From Bacilli bacterium (lineage in GTDB: Bacteria; Bacillota_I; Bacilli_A; RFN20; CAG-826): 64,000 nucleotides of DNA. This document shows positions 45,332 through 54,270 of the stretch, piece after piece. Location: positions 186,001 through 250,000 of the forward strand of contig JAKSVB010000001.1 of the NCBI GenBank assembly GCA_024408335.1. The letters run 5' to 3'. Position 1 is the stretch's first letter. Each line of letters starts with the position of its first letter. Below the pieces are notes generated by a model. It searched no databases, was not told the DNA's origin, and was given only the letters and a program-made list of their open reading frames with translations. The position numbers and the translations under genes are program-made.

Positions 45332-45604
45332 ATGGCCGAGTATAAAGTCCCAGAATACATATATGAAACCTATAATTACTCAATGAACCAAGGCAATATT
45401 TGGTTGTCGGGAAAGAATGTAAGCGACACCCCTCCGGCGTTTTTTGTTGAGTCTGTCGAAGGGTTTTCAGATAAGAAAGTTAAAGTCCCAGAGAGCATTA
45501 AAACAAAAGAAGACCTAATCAGGTTTGTGCTTAAAAATTATACTGATGATTATCTCATCCAAATTGATGGAAAATTAGTGCTTAGAAAAGATTGGCAAAA
45601 ATAG
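45332..45604 (+). CDS. Hypothetical protein, 90 residues
   Basis: A small soluble protein with AAGGAGACAA upstream of its ATG, so it is probably expressed. It contains a charged, Tyr-rich N-terminus (YIYETYNYSMNQGNIW) and a C-terminal segment (DLIRFVLKNYTDDYLIQIDGKL) that looks like helix-strand-turn. No signal peptide, Cys or membrane segment. No family was recognised. It is convergent with the next gene, 3 bases between stops. Confidence 0.6.
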   Translation: MAEYKVPEYIYETYNYSMNQGNIWLSGKNVSDTPPAFFVESVEGFSDKKVKVPESIKTKEDLIRFVLKNYTDDYLIQIDGKLVLRKDWQK

Positions 45605-45607
45605 TCT

Positions 45608-46723
45608 TTATCGTGTTACACAAGAAAGCTGGAATTTGATTGACGCATCTTTTCCTTTTACGGTTTCTTGGCTGTTAACCAAATAAATATCGGTCCCTTT
45701 TTTCGCGTAAGCGCGATACGAGATATCTGAATCATAATCTATGGTTGCATCGACGATTAGGTCAGCGTAGTTTTTGACGACCAATTCGTCTCCAGAATAA
45801 TCTTTATCAAAGCCTAAGTTATAGAGGCAGTTTGTGAATGTTTCGAATTGGTTAATATAGGTATCGTTTCCGCTGTTAACCCTATCTTTGTATTCGATGT
45901 TGTATTCAACCATTTTGTTATTGGACCATTTGGTTGAGCATGTAGCTATTGGGAGTTGTGGTGTGGTTAGTTCGCCAGCAAAGCCAAGGCTTTCAATCAT
46001 GGTTGAATTGAGCACTGTAGCAGCCACCTTATTGATGTCTTCTTCTATCTTGCTTTTGGCGGCGTTACCTAAAAGAAGTTCTTTTACCTCAAACTTAAAG
46101 TCTACTGGCTTTTCCGCTTGTGTTCTCGAATCGACTAAATGGTCAATATCAAGGCGAAGGATGAAGTTTGTTTCTTTGTCCACGATTAAAGAGCCTTTTG
46201 AGGCGCTTTCCCAGCTCTCTTCGTTGCAATACTCCATGCAATTCCTGCCTAAAAACGTTGTTTCTCTGTTTAACGAGAAGCAGAAAGATTGACCTGCAAA
46301 GCATGAAACATAGGCTTGCCTATATAGTTCTTCTTGGTTGAGTTCCTCACAGACAAAACTTGAAAAAAGGCCATCGTCGTCTTTTGAGTAGAATAGTGAT
46401 CCTTCGGGACTATTTTTAATGAAGAGGTCACGTCCATTGGACTCGCTTGTGTCAACAAACTTAACGTATTCGTTATAGCGGACAAAATTGAGGTTCTCCT
46501 TCTTGTCTCCCTTTTCGTATTCAAGGGCAACACTGTATTGTTGGCCGAGCTTTTGATCGATCGAAAACGCTGAAGGGAAAGCGACGAGGTTTGGATCAAT
46601 AAAAACGCTTTCGGAAGATGATTGTTCTTCGCTAGGTTTGCTTTCGTCTTTTGAGGTACAAGAAGGTACTAATAGCAAAGCTGAAGCGGCGATAAATGTT
46701 TTTAATAAGAGTCTAGTTTTCAT
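45608..46723 (-). CDS. Hypothetical lipoprotein
   Basis: A 371-residue predicted lipoprotein with signal MKTRLLLKTFIAASALLLVPSC (lipobox VPSC) and a Ser/Glu linker, followed by a mixed alpha/beta exterior domain. Scattered Cys residues (for example ELNQEELYRQAYVSCFAGQSFCF, split) occur in the middle. No family was recognised. A TATAAT-like box lies about 13 bases before the ATG without a Shine-Dalgarno. Confidence 0.65.
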   Translation of the reverse strand: MKTRLLLKTFIAASALLLVPSCTSKDESKPSEEQSSSESVFIDPNLVAFPSAFSIDQKLGQQYSVALEYEKGDKKENLNFVRYNEYVKFVDTSESNGRDLFIKNSPEGSLFYSKDDDGLFSSFVCEELNQEELYRQAYVSCFAGQSFCFSLNRETTFLGRNCMEYCNEESWESASKGSLIVDKETNFILRLDIDHLVDSRTQAEKPVDFKFEVKELLLGNAAKSKIEEDINKVAATVLNSTMIESLGFAGELTTPQLPIATCSTKWSNNKMVEYNIEYKDRVNSGNDTYINQFETFTNCLYNLGFDKDYSGDELVVKNYADLIVDATIDYDSDISYRAYAKKGTDIYLVNSQETVKGKDASIKFQLSCVTR

Positions 46724-46799
46724 AAGGCTAGATTAGATTATATATGTAACGGCGTTCCATTCAACAAAAGGCAACGAAGGCAAAGACACAAAACGGATT

Positions 46800-46822
46800 T
46801 TTTGTATTTTAAACATACAAAA
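46800..46822. repeat. Perfect inverted repeat between divergent genes
   Basis: TTTTGTAT-TTTAAAC-ATACAAAA has 8-base perfect arms. It lies between the divergent lipoprotein gene and the dual-sensor MscS gene, about 40 bases upstream of a TATACT box (46860-46865). Candidate operator; a weak terminator is less likely because the stem has only two G/C pairs. Confidence 0.45.
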
Positions 46823-46900
46823 TAGTGTTAATGAAGGCGTGCGTTTTTTGCGGTTTCGTATATACTAAAATTGATTATCTAACTTTGTTAGGAGAGTGCT

Positions 46901-49900
46901 ATGGCAAAGATAAGTAAGAAAACTAAAGAACGAATTGAAAAATCGAGTAAAAGCTACCGCAGAAAGAACGTAGCCACTATCAGCATTTTGGTAGGTGGTG
47001 CCGTTATTCTTTGTGCGTTCCTTGGATTTATGCAGAACTATTCTGCAGAGCAAAGCCAAAAGAAGTCGTCTCAGAAGATTCTTGATGAAGTCACTGAGAC
47101 AATGGAAATCAATGACAAAGCAGTCAAATCAATCACATGGGAATTCAACGATCTCAACCAATCTACTCTCCAAACCCTTGGCACCTACATTACAACCGAG
47201 TTTAATAGTTTCTTTGGCGAAAACGCTGTAAGTAAGCCAGGCAAAGACCCACAAATCGAAATGAGTAAGTCATTTACCGTTCTTGCTGAAGAAATCGATT
47301 CTGACGGTGTTTTCGTTATTAACAAGACAGGCGACATCATCCTCTCTTCAGAAAAAGAACTGATCAACCAAAAGATCACTGCTGTTTTTGGTGATGGATG
47401 CATTGAACGATTCACAGCCTACACCATTGATCAAACAAGCGGAGAAGTTACTGTTAACGGCACCGTTTCATATAGAGGCGAAAAGGTCTTCTCTCCAATA
47501 GAGCACAAAACAGAAAATGGAAGATTCTTCGGATACAGCACTTTCTTCTCTCAATCTAACGGAGTCGACTATTTCTTAATTAACAGAGTTGAATCGGCCC
47601 TTCTCGATACTGAGCTTTCTTCAATTAAGGAAATCTCATCGGTTTTGGATGGAATCACCGTTGGAAAAACCGGCTTCCTTTTCGCTGTTGATTCAGAAAC
47701 CAAGACATTCTCGTATTTCGACGATGGAAAAAATAAATTAACTGGCACCGAATACCAATCAGCAGGTTTATCTGATAGCGCAGTAAGAGATTCGTATGTT
47801 GGATATCAAACAATCAAAGGAACCAAGTATTTCTGCCTTTCTCAAAAATATTCAAGTGAGACCTTTGGCGAATTCACAGTTATCGCAGCGGTTGTCGCCG
47901 CAGATGAAATCGTTGGCAAAATCGCAATGACTGTTGGCATTTCATGCTTTGCCTTCGTTATTGTCGCCGCAATTGTCATTGGTTATGGAATGATCATTAG
48001 ACGTGATATCGGCGACCACTCAATCCACATCGAAAACCAATACACAAACGACATCAAAGAAGAAAATTTAGATAACAAGATCAGATTCACCGACGAAGAG
48101 ATTCAAGAGAGAGTGAAAATCAAAATCGATGACTCCATCGAAAGAAAACAAGACATCCAATTAAGAAGAGTCAACATCGGAACCAGAAACGCCAAAGGCG
48201 TTCAATCATATTTCTCAACATATGTTGCTAAAAAGATTGCTCCGGTTATCGTTGTCGGTTCTGCCATCATTTTCGGTATTTCCTTCTTCTCACAGACCCT
48301 TATGTCTTACCAAGAGGCGATTACCGTTTCTGCAACTAGAATCACCGACGTTCAACAAATCATCAGAAACAACGAGGAAACAGATGCTTCTATCCGCGAA
48401 TATATCTCAGACCAGTATCTTTCAAAGTCAAAGCTCATCTCATACATGATCGAATCCAGCCCTGAAAGGATCCTCATGTACAACGAAAATGACTATGAGG
48501 TTTACGGAAAAGCCCTTTACGCTGATGAAAGCGATGAAGTTAAGGCAACCATCTCAGAGGAAGACTACATTCTCGAGAATTATGAAAAGTATTCCAAGAA
48601 CGTACACCCTGTTGTTATTAGAAACGAAAAAGGCGAGAGAGATTACGCTAAAGACGATTATGGCAACGTAATCTACTCTGTTGGAAGAAGCGAAATGCTC
48701 GAGAAGATTTGCGAGCTCAACAACCTCAAGTCGATTTCAATTTATAACGACCAAGGCTACGTTATCGCAACAAATACAGATTATTGGTACGAAGCCATCA
48801 CAAACGATCCTTCATCAAGACTCCACCCACTTAACGACATTATCGACAGCAAAACGAATTTCGTAGTTGAGGATGTCGACTTTGGCGAAGACGAAACCGC
48901 TAGCAAGCAGTTCATCGCCTATGCTCAGTATTATTACACATACCAAGCTCCTGATGGCAGAACCGCATTCGCAAGCCAAGCCGAATACAAAAACCAAACA
49001 GCAGCAAACCCTATCACCAGACACCGCTCCGTTGTTCAAATTGAAATAGGAATCGATGACTTCAGAGAGCTATTTGAAGTCACAAGAATCGGCTACGTCT
49101 TGAATAACATGCACGTTTCTGGCGATGATTCTTTCTTCATCGCCTTTGATTCAAGCGACGAACACCGCTGCGTGTATTCGCCAGTTCCAACCTCGATTGG
49201 TAAAACAGCAGCCGATCTTGGACTTGATTCAAAGATGTTCAAGCTCGCCGGTACATTCAATGGATTCATCACCGTTAATGGTGTTGAGTATTATCAATCG
49301 TTGTCATTGATTGGCGACTATTATTTCGGCGCTACAATCCCAACTTCATCAATCAACTCAAGCAGAAATCAGAATTCCTTATACACCTTGTTATTCTCCG
49401 TCGTTTTCATCCTTATTGCCTCTTCCTTCTATACAATTTCTAGCGATAAGGCAGACAAAGAATATGTCGACTTCTTAAAGGGAAAGCAAATCAAGGAAGA
49501 CACAGAAAAGAACTCCTTCTTCATCAAGACTGCTTCAGGTACGACAAAAACCAGCAGCGCTTCCTCAAGATACAAGAAGATCTTATGGAGAAATAAGACT
49601 GTTGAACAAAAGCTTAACGCCATTCTTATGGGTTACCTTTTCGCAGCATCCCTTATCATCGGCATCGTATTATTGAACGTCATCATCACAAGAGATCAGG
49701 ATTCAATATTCACATACATCTTCTCTGGCGAATGGGACAGGGGGCTCAACATCTTCTCAATAACCGCGGCAATGATGGTCATCGTTCTTATCATTGCAGC
49801 ATCGAACCTTATCAGAGTTCTCGTTAAGTCGTTCTGTTCATCGCTTGGTGCTAGAGTTGAAACGCTTGGCAACTTATTCATATCAATCGCTAAATACGGA

Positions 49901-50605
49901 GGCACAATTGGAGGTGCCTTCTACTGCCTCTACTTATTTGGATTTGATACGACTTCACTTCTTACCTCGGCAGGTATTCTTACAATCGTCGTTGGTTTAG
50001 GTTCCCAAAGCCTCATCAGCGATATTATTGCAGGTATGTTCATCGTCTTCGAAGGCGAATTCAGAGTCGGCGATATCGTTACCATTGGAGACTTCCGTGG
50101 ACAAGTCCTTGAAATTGGTCTTAGAACCACAAAAATCATGGACATCTCTAACAACATCAAGATTTTCAATAACGCATCTATATCGGGCGTCCTTAACATG
50201 ACCAAAGAATCGTCATTTGCTTTCGTCACTGTTGGAGTCGAGTATGGCGAATCTCTTGAAAGAGTTGAAGCGGTTCTCGCTAAAGGATTCCCAGAGATCA
50301 AAAAGAAGCTTCCTGCTATCGTTGAAGGACCATTCTACAAAGGCGTCCTTGAACTCAATACAAGCTCAGTCGATCTTGGCATCGTTGCAAAGTGTGCTGA
50401 AGAAGACAGAGTCCAACTTGCTAGAGACCTCAATAGAGAAATCTTCATTCTCTTTGGCAAGAACAACATTAACATTCCATTCCCACAAGTTACTGTTTCG
50501 TATCTAGATGAGAAGGAACATCAAGACGCTACAAAGAGCGAAATCGCAAGAAGCAAAGCATGCCTCGAAGAGGGCAAAACCATCGCGGAATGCGAAGGTG
50601 AATAA
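46901..50605 (+). CDS. MscS-family channel with two extracytoplasmic sensor-like domains
   Basis: A 1234-residue membrane protein. TM1 (about 26-45), a large exterior domain (to about 340), TM2 (about 342-366), a charged cytoplasmic linker, TM3 (446-470), a second exterior domain of about 350 residues, TM4 (827-846), another linker, then an MscS channel: three helices (907-929, 953-973, 990-1013), pore helix and beta domain (LLTSAGILTIVVGLGSQSLI, FEGEFRVGDIVTIGDFRGQVLEIGLRTTKI, near 1019-1080) and alpha/beta cage. The exterior parts look like Cache-type sensors of chemoreceptors (long helix, then strands such as GVFVINKTGDIILSS and SISIYNDQGYVIATN). So a ligand-sensing, pressure-gated channel is suggested. 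GTTAGGAGAG precedes the ATG. DegV and a small secreted protein follow. Confidence 0.8.
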   Translation: MAKISKKTKERIEKSSKSYRRKNVATISILVGGAVILCAFLGFMQNYSAEQSQKKSSQKILDEVTETMEINDKAVKSITWEFNDLNQSTLQTLGTYITTEFNSFFGENAVSKPGKDPQIEMSKSFTVLAEEIDSDGVFVINKTGDIILSSEKELINQKITAVFGDGCIERFTAYTIDQTSGEVTVNGTVSYRGEKVFSPIEHKTENGRFFGYSTFFSQSNGVDYFLINRVESALLDTELSSIKEISSVLDGITVGKTGFLFAVDSETKTFSYFDDGKNKLTGTEYQSAGLSDSAVRDSYVGYQTIKGTKYFCLSQKYSSETFGEFTVIAAVVAADEIVGKIAMTVGISCFAFVIVAAIVIGYGMIIRRDIGDHSIHIENQYTNDIKEENLDNKIRFTDEEIQERVKIKIDDSIERKQDIQLRRVNIGTRNAKGVQSYFSTYVAKKIAPVIVVGSAIIFGISFFSQTLMSYQEAITVSATRITDVQQIIRNNEETDASIREYISDQYLSKSKLISYMIESSPERILMYNENDYEVYGKALYADESDEVKATISEEDYILENYEKYSKNVHPVVIRNEKGERDYAKDDYGNVIYSVGRSEMLEKICELNNLKSISIYNDQGYVIATNTDYWYEAITNDPSSRLHPLNDIIDSKTNFVVEDVDFGEDETASKQFIAYAQYYYTYQAPDGRTAFASQAEYKNQTAANPITRHRSVVQIEIGIDDFRELFEVTRIGYVLNNMHVSGDDSFFIAFDSSDEHRCVYSPVPTSIGKTAADLGLDSKMFKLAGTFNGFITVNGVEYYQSLSLIGDYYFGATIPTSSINSSRNQNSLYTLLFSVVFILIASSFYTISSDKADKEYVDFLKGKQIKEDTEKNSFFIKTASGTTKTSSASSRYKKILWRNKTVEQKLNAILMGYLFAASLIIGIVLLNVIITRDQDSIFTYIFSGEWDRGLNIFSITAAMMVIVLIIAASNLIRVLVKSFCSSLGARVETLGNLFISIAKYGGTIGGAFYCLYLFGFDTTSLLTSAGILTIVVGLGSQSLISDIIAGMFIVFEGEFRVGDIVTIGDFRGQVLEIGLRTTKIMDISNNIKIFNNASISGVLNMTKESSFAFVTVGVEYGESLERVEAVLAKGFPEIKKKLPAIVEGPFYKGVLELNTSSVDLGIVAKCAEEDRVQLARDLNREIFILFGKNNINIPFPQVTVSYLDEKEHQDATKSEIARSKACLEEGKTIAECEGE

Positions 50606-50622
50606 TAGGAGGGGAAACGACT

Positions 50623-51516
50623 ATGAGAAACATTAGAATCATGACAGACTCCTGTGCTGACCTACCAGTCAGTTACCAGGAAGAAAAGAACATCGCCGTA
50701 ATCAACTTCTCCATTTACCTTAATGGCCAAGAAATCTATGTCGACCCAGCTTGGAGCAACATCTCTAGCGCTTCGCTTTATGGCTTCCTCCGTAAAGGAG
50801 TTAGAGTTTGGACCCTTCCTGCAACTCTCCACGAAATCAGAACAAGAATGAGAGAGGTTTTAGAAGAAGGAAGCGACATCATCTACATTGGAACATCGGA
50901 AAGACAATCAACCACTGTTACCAAAGCAAGAAGAGTCGCTAAATCACTTCAAAAGGATTTCCCTGATGCAAGAATCGCAATCGTGGATAGCCTTAACGCA
51001 TCTATTGGCATCACCTTATGTGTCAAACACGCAGTCGAATGTCTAGAAAAAGGAATGGATTTTGACGAAATCGTTGCCTCAACTGAAGCAATGAGAAACA
51101 ACGTCATCCAATTCGCAACAGTTGACACTTTGACATATCTTTCAAAAGCCAACAAAATCAACGCAAGAAGTGCTGCGCTTGGCAACTTGTTCAAGGTCAA
51201 ACCAATTCTCATTTCTGATGCTCTTGGCAACCAAACCGCTATGAGCAGAGTTAAAGGGCGTGAGAATAGCATTAACGAAATCGTAAGACTATTCTTAGAA
51301 AACATAGTTGAACCAGAAAACCAAGTTATCTATATCATTCATGGTGACGATGCTGCTGTTGCCAAAACCGTCAAAGATAAACTTAAGCAGTCAGGCGTGA
51401 CTTTCAAAGGAATCGAGACCATTTGTATTGGTGCGGTAGTCGGAGTCACAACCGGACCTGGTATGGTTGGTTTATTTGGACTTGGAAAAGAAGTCACATT
51501 TAAGGCTGAAGAATAA
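50623..51516 (+). CDS. DegV-family fatty-acid-binding protein
   Basis: A 297-residue two-domain protein of the DegV/FakB family, which binds a fatty acid and presents it to the kinase FakA. It begins RNIRIMTDSCADLPVSY; the conserved segments IYIGTSERQSTTVTKA, IVDSLNASIG and the C-terminal IHGDDAAVA and GAVVGVTTGPGMVGLFGLG are visible. TAGGAGGGG lies before the ATG, 17 bases after the MscS gene, so they form an operon. Its last base is shared with the next start (TAATG). Confidence 0.9.
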   Translation: MRNIRIMTDSCADLPVSYQEEKNIAVINFSIYLNGQEIYVDPAWSNISSASLYGFLRKGVRVWTLPATLHEIRTRMREVLEEGSDIIYIGTSERQSTTVTKARRVAKSLQKDFPDARIAIVDSLNASIGITLCVKHAVECLEKGMDFDEIVASTEAMRNNVIQFATVDTLTYLSKANKINARSAALGNLFKVKPILISDALGNQTAMSRVKGRENSINEIVRLFLENIVEPENQVIYIIHGDDAAVAKTVKDKLKQSGVTFKGIETICIGAVVGVTTGPGMVGLFGLGKEVTFKAEE

Positions 51517-51791
51517 TGAAAAGTCTTCTCTTCCTTTTGGCGTTACCTCTTATGGCGGCTCCAGCAGCCGTTTCTTTTGAGGCACAGGAGAATGAGGTTA
51601 TTCTCTCTCCTATGATGGCTGCAAAGGAAGACGAGAAGGAAGAAGATCCAGCCGTTGGTGCGTGGATTGGAGGAGGACTTGTAACTGCTGCAGGAATTGG
51701 GGCAGGAGTCACGGTTTTCAATAACAAAAACCGCGTAATGAACGAGCCTCGCAAAGAAAAGAAAAAGAAAGATAAGCAGGATTTGCAGTAA
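51516..51791 (+). CDS. Small membrane or secreted protein
   Basis: A 91-residue protein that starts within the DegV stop codon (TAATG). It has a short N-terminal hydrophobic signal (KSLLFLLALPLMAAPAAVSF), an acidic middle (KEDEKEEDP), a second hydrophobic Gly/Ala-rich helix (GAWIGGGLVTAAGIGAGVTVF) and a strongly basic Lys-rich tail. The topology would place the tail inside. No family was recognised; its coupling to DegV and the MscS gene suggests a linked membrane role. Confidence 0.6.
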   Translation: MKSLLFLLALPLMAAPAAVSFEAQENEVILSPMMAAKEDEKEEDPAVGAWIGGGLVTAAGIGAGVTVFNNKNRVMNEPRKEKKKKDKQDLQ

Positions 51792-51855
51792 AAACATCAA
51801 CCCTTAAATAGTTTTACAAAAGATGCCGCAAGCTTCGTTATGAAGCCATAATGGT

Positions 51856-52866
51856 TTATAAGACAAAATTAACAACTACGATGACTGCGATTAAAGCGGC
51901 TATCATGACAATAGGTAAAACGATATTCTTAAGGATTTTTACTGATTTCTTTTCTTTAACTATAACGTCAGTTGGTTCTTGAACGACCTTTTCGCCATGA
52001 ATCTCTTTGAGGATGTTTTTGAAATCGATCGCATGGAATGCGCATGATTTTTGGCATTCGCCACACATGATGCATTCATGATCGCCGACTTTCTTGACGT
52101 CCATTTTGCATTCGCTTACGCACTTGCCACAGTTTTTGCAGTTCTCTTCAATGACCTCGACACCTAAGATTGAGAACTTATTAAATAATCCAAATAACGC
52201 GCCGAGAGGGCAAAGGAACCTACAGAAAAATCTGTAAATGAAGACCGATGCGACAATGACCGCGACCATCACGAAGAACTTCCACGTGAATAGCGATCCT
52301 AAGTTATCAAGAAGGAAACCTTTACTAGGGTTTGATAATAAGAATAACGACGCCTCAAACGTTCCAACAGGACATACGTATTTGCAGAACGTAGGGACAC
52401 CGGTGTTCATGAAAATGCCATAGCCCAAAGGAACTCCTATGACGAGGACAAGAAGAAGTAAGTATTTGAAATAGCTTAAGACTCTTGTGACTTTGCTTTT
52501 CTTAAGTTTTGGAGTCTTGATTTTGTATGCGAGTTCTTGGAGAAGCCCGGCAGGGCAAAGCCATCCACACATGGTTCTTCCTAGAATAACAGCTTCAAGA
52601 AGGATGATGCCAAGAACGTATGCAGGCCATGTTGCTCCGCTTTCGCTTAAGGCAGCTTGAAGAGAACCGATTGGACACGCTCCTATTGCGCCAGGGCAGG
52701 AATAGCAGTTCATGCCAGGAACGCAAACTGACTTTGAGTCGCCTTTAAAAATGTTTCCAGTGATGAAGCCCTTGATATTCGCGTTATATAAAAGAGCCGC
52801 GTATATTTGAATCAGCCTTCTCTTAGTCGGCATTATCTTCGAAAAGAATTCTTTGATCTTGCTCAT
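51856..52866 (-). CDS. NapH/YccM-like 4Fe-4S membrane protein
   Basis: A 336-residue polytopic membrane protein with several Cys clusters. GMNCYSCPGAIGACPIG is near the N-terminus, CGWLCPAG, CKYVCPVG and CRFLCPLG are at helix ends, and a ferredoxin-like pair CKNCGKCVSECKMDV and CIMCGECQKSC lies in the C-terminal half, before a final helix. NapH-type proteins pass electrons from the cytoplasm toward extracytoplasmic enzymes. It is the third gene of a tight minus-strand cluster (spacings 5 bases and 1 base) with a CXXC membrane protein and a TlpA-like lipoprotein. Confidence 0.85.
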   Translation of the reverse strand: MSKIKEFFSKIMPTKRRLIQIYAALLYNANIKGFITGNIFKGDSKSVCVPGMNCYSCPGAIGACPIGSLQAALSESGATWPAYVLGIILLEAVILGRTMCGWLCPAGLLQELAYKIKTPKLKKSKVTRVLSYFKYLLLLVLVIGVPLGYGIFMNTGVPTFCKYVCPVGTFEASLFLLSNPSKGFLLDNLGSLFTWKFFVMVAVIVASVFIYRFFCRFLCPLGALFGLFNKFSILGVEVIEENCKNCGKCVSECKMDVKKVGDHECIMCGECQKSCAFHAIDFKNILKEIHGEKVVQEPTDVIVKEKKSVKILKNIVLPIVMIAALIAVIVVVNFVL

Positions 52867-52867
52867 A

Positions 52868-53503
52868 CTAACCTATTCCTATGCATTCTAAGCAGATCAT
52901 AGTGGCTTTGGATAAAACCATACCTGCTTGTTTGTTTAAGACACCAATAACGATGAACGTTAAGGCAACAAGAATGACGCCTGCTCTTACTCCATTAACT
53001 ATCATTCTTTCTTTCTTGCTTTTGGTTTTTGCTTCTTTTGGCTTTGGAGCCGTAACAAAAGCGGCTCTAACAAGAGAAGCGACAAGAAGGATTATTACAA
53101 AAGGCAAAAGATAATACATGAAAGCCAAGAAGTCTTTGTTGTACTCATATGAGAAATGTTTCTTTTGGACTAAGTAACCGATGGTGAACACTGCGCAAGC
53201 AAGGATAAGAACGAGATAGGCAATGTTGATTATGAAATATGTCTTTTCTGACACGATTTTCTTAAAATACCTTGTTTTTGCAGGTGTTTTTTTCGTTTCT
53301 GACTTAGTAAACATGGAAATTACGAAGACAACAGCCCAAAGAATAACAATAGCGAGGATTTGCAAAAACACCTTTGCTATTAGCTTTTTTGTGTAATGGC
53401 TGTTAAGCCTTATTGCTTGAATAATAAAGAGCAAGCCTAAAACGACCGTAAGAACGGCTAATACGATGTTGATTATCTTGTTGAAGAGCTTGTTCTTAAT
53501 CAT
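52868..53503 (-). CDS. Membrane protein ending in a CD1871A-type CXXC motif
   Basis: A 211-residue protein with about four helices (for example IINIVLAVLTVVLGLLFII, FLAFMYYLLPFVIILLVA), a Lys-rich loop, and a last helix (AGVILVALTFIVIGVLNKQ) that ends ATMICLECIGIG. The final part matches the small stand-alone CD1871A-family CXXC proteins, which occur beside TlpA and 4Fe-4S genes in clostridia; here it appears fused to a membrane domain. The two Cys residues may shuttle electrons between the neighbours. The family match is from memory. Confidence 0.65.
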   Translation of the reverse strand: MIKNKLFNKIINIVLAVLTVVLGLLFIIQAIRLNSHYTKKLIAKVFLQILAIVILWAVVFVISMFTKSETKKTPAKTRYFKKIVSEKTYFIINIAYLVLILACAVFTIGYLVQKKHFSYEYNKDFLAFMYYLLPFVIILLVASLVRAAFVTAPKPKEAKTKSKKERMIVNGVRAGVILVALTFIVIGVLNKQAGMVLSKATMICLECIGIG

Positions 53504-53508
53504 CTTGC

Positions 53509-54126
53509 CTACATGTATAAGTTTATCGCATTAACTATGGCTTTGTTCCATTGTGATTCTGTCATGCTGCCGGTGATTGCTTCTCCTAATTGGTGGCCAT
53601 GCTCATCGATAAAGATGGAATATGGAATGTATTCGGTACTTGCGATGAAGTTTCTTAGACCGGCGCAAGGATAGAGACTAGGATAGGTAACGCCTGTTTG
53701 TTTAACGATTGCGTCAGCCTGAGTCTTCTTATTTGGAAGGAGGTCTCCGGTGCTTGGGTCGAAAATGTCGCTTAGAACGCCTACAACTTGGAAATCGACT
53801 TCTGCAAAATACCTATGGAATTCTCCCAAATATGGCATTTCTTTAACGCAAGGACCGCAGAAAGTGCCCCAAAGATTCAAAAGAGTTAGTTTTCCAGCAA
53901 ATAAAGTTTGGTCATATGTTTTGCCATCAAGACCTTGGGTTGTGAATTCTCCAACAACTTGTGTGAGTCCTTCGCATTTGTCTTTGCGGCTAACTGAAGC
54001 TGTAGGGTTCTCTGGTATTGAAGGAGCCAAGGAGGTTGATGATTGATCGTCCTCGACTTCATAGAAGTTACAGCTAGTGCAAATTAGTGCTGCCATTAAT
54101 AACGCTGATAATCTAAGTTTTTTCAT
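53509..54126 (-). CDS. TlpA-like thiol-disulfide lipoprotein
   Basis: A 205-residue thioredoxin-fold lipoprotein: signal with Cys residues at ICTSC, linker, then the domain with the active site GTFCGPCVKEMP and the cis-Pro region STEYIPYSIFIDEHG. It should act outside the membrane as an oxidoreductase fed with electrons by the two downstream membrane proteins. AGGAGGA precedes the ATG; a 143-base gap separates it from the TetR gene upstream. Confidence 0.88.
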   Translation of the reverse strand: MKKLRLSALLMAALICTSCNFYEVEDDQSSTSLAPSIPENPTASVSRKDKCEGLTQVVGEFTTQGLDGKTYDQTLFAGKLTLLNLWGTFCGPCVKEMPYLGEFHRYFAEVDFQVVGVLSDIFDPSTGDLLPNKKTQADAIVKQTGVTYPSLYPCAGLRNFIASTEYIPYSIFIDEHGHQLGEAITGSMTESQWNKAIVNAINLYM

Positions 54127-54205
54127 TTTTGAAGTCCTCCTGAAAATATTTTTTATATAAACTCACAAAAAGAAGGAATTTGCACTTGTTAATTTTGAAT
54201 TATGA

Positions 54206-54230
54206 AAAGAAAAGTGCCCTAAAGGCACAG
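54206..54230 (-). terminator. Terminator of the TetR gene
   Basis: On the minus strand GTGCC-TTTAG-GGCAC is followed by TTTTCTTTT. It lies about 40 bases beyond the TetR stop. Confidence 0.6.
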
Positions 54231-54270
54231 TTATTGATACTCATCTGTCAATTTCTAATGGGTTATTAGC

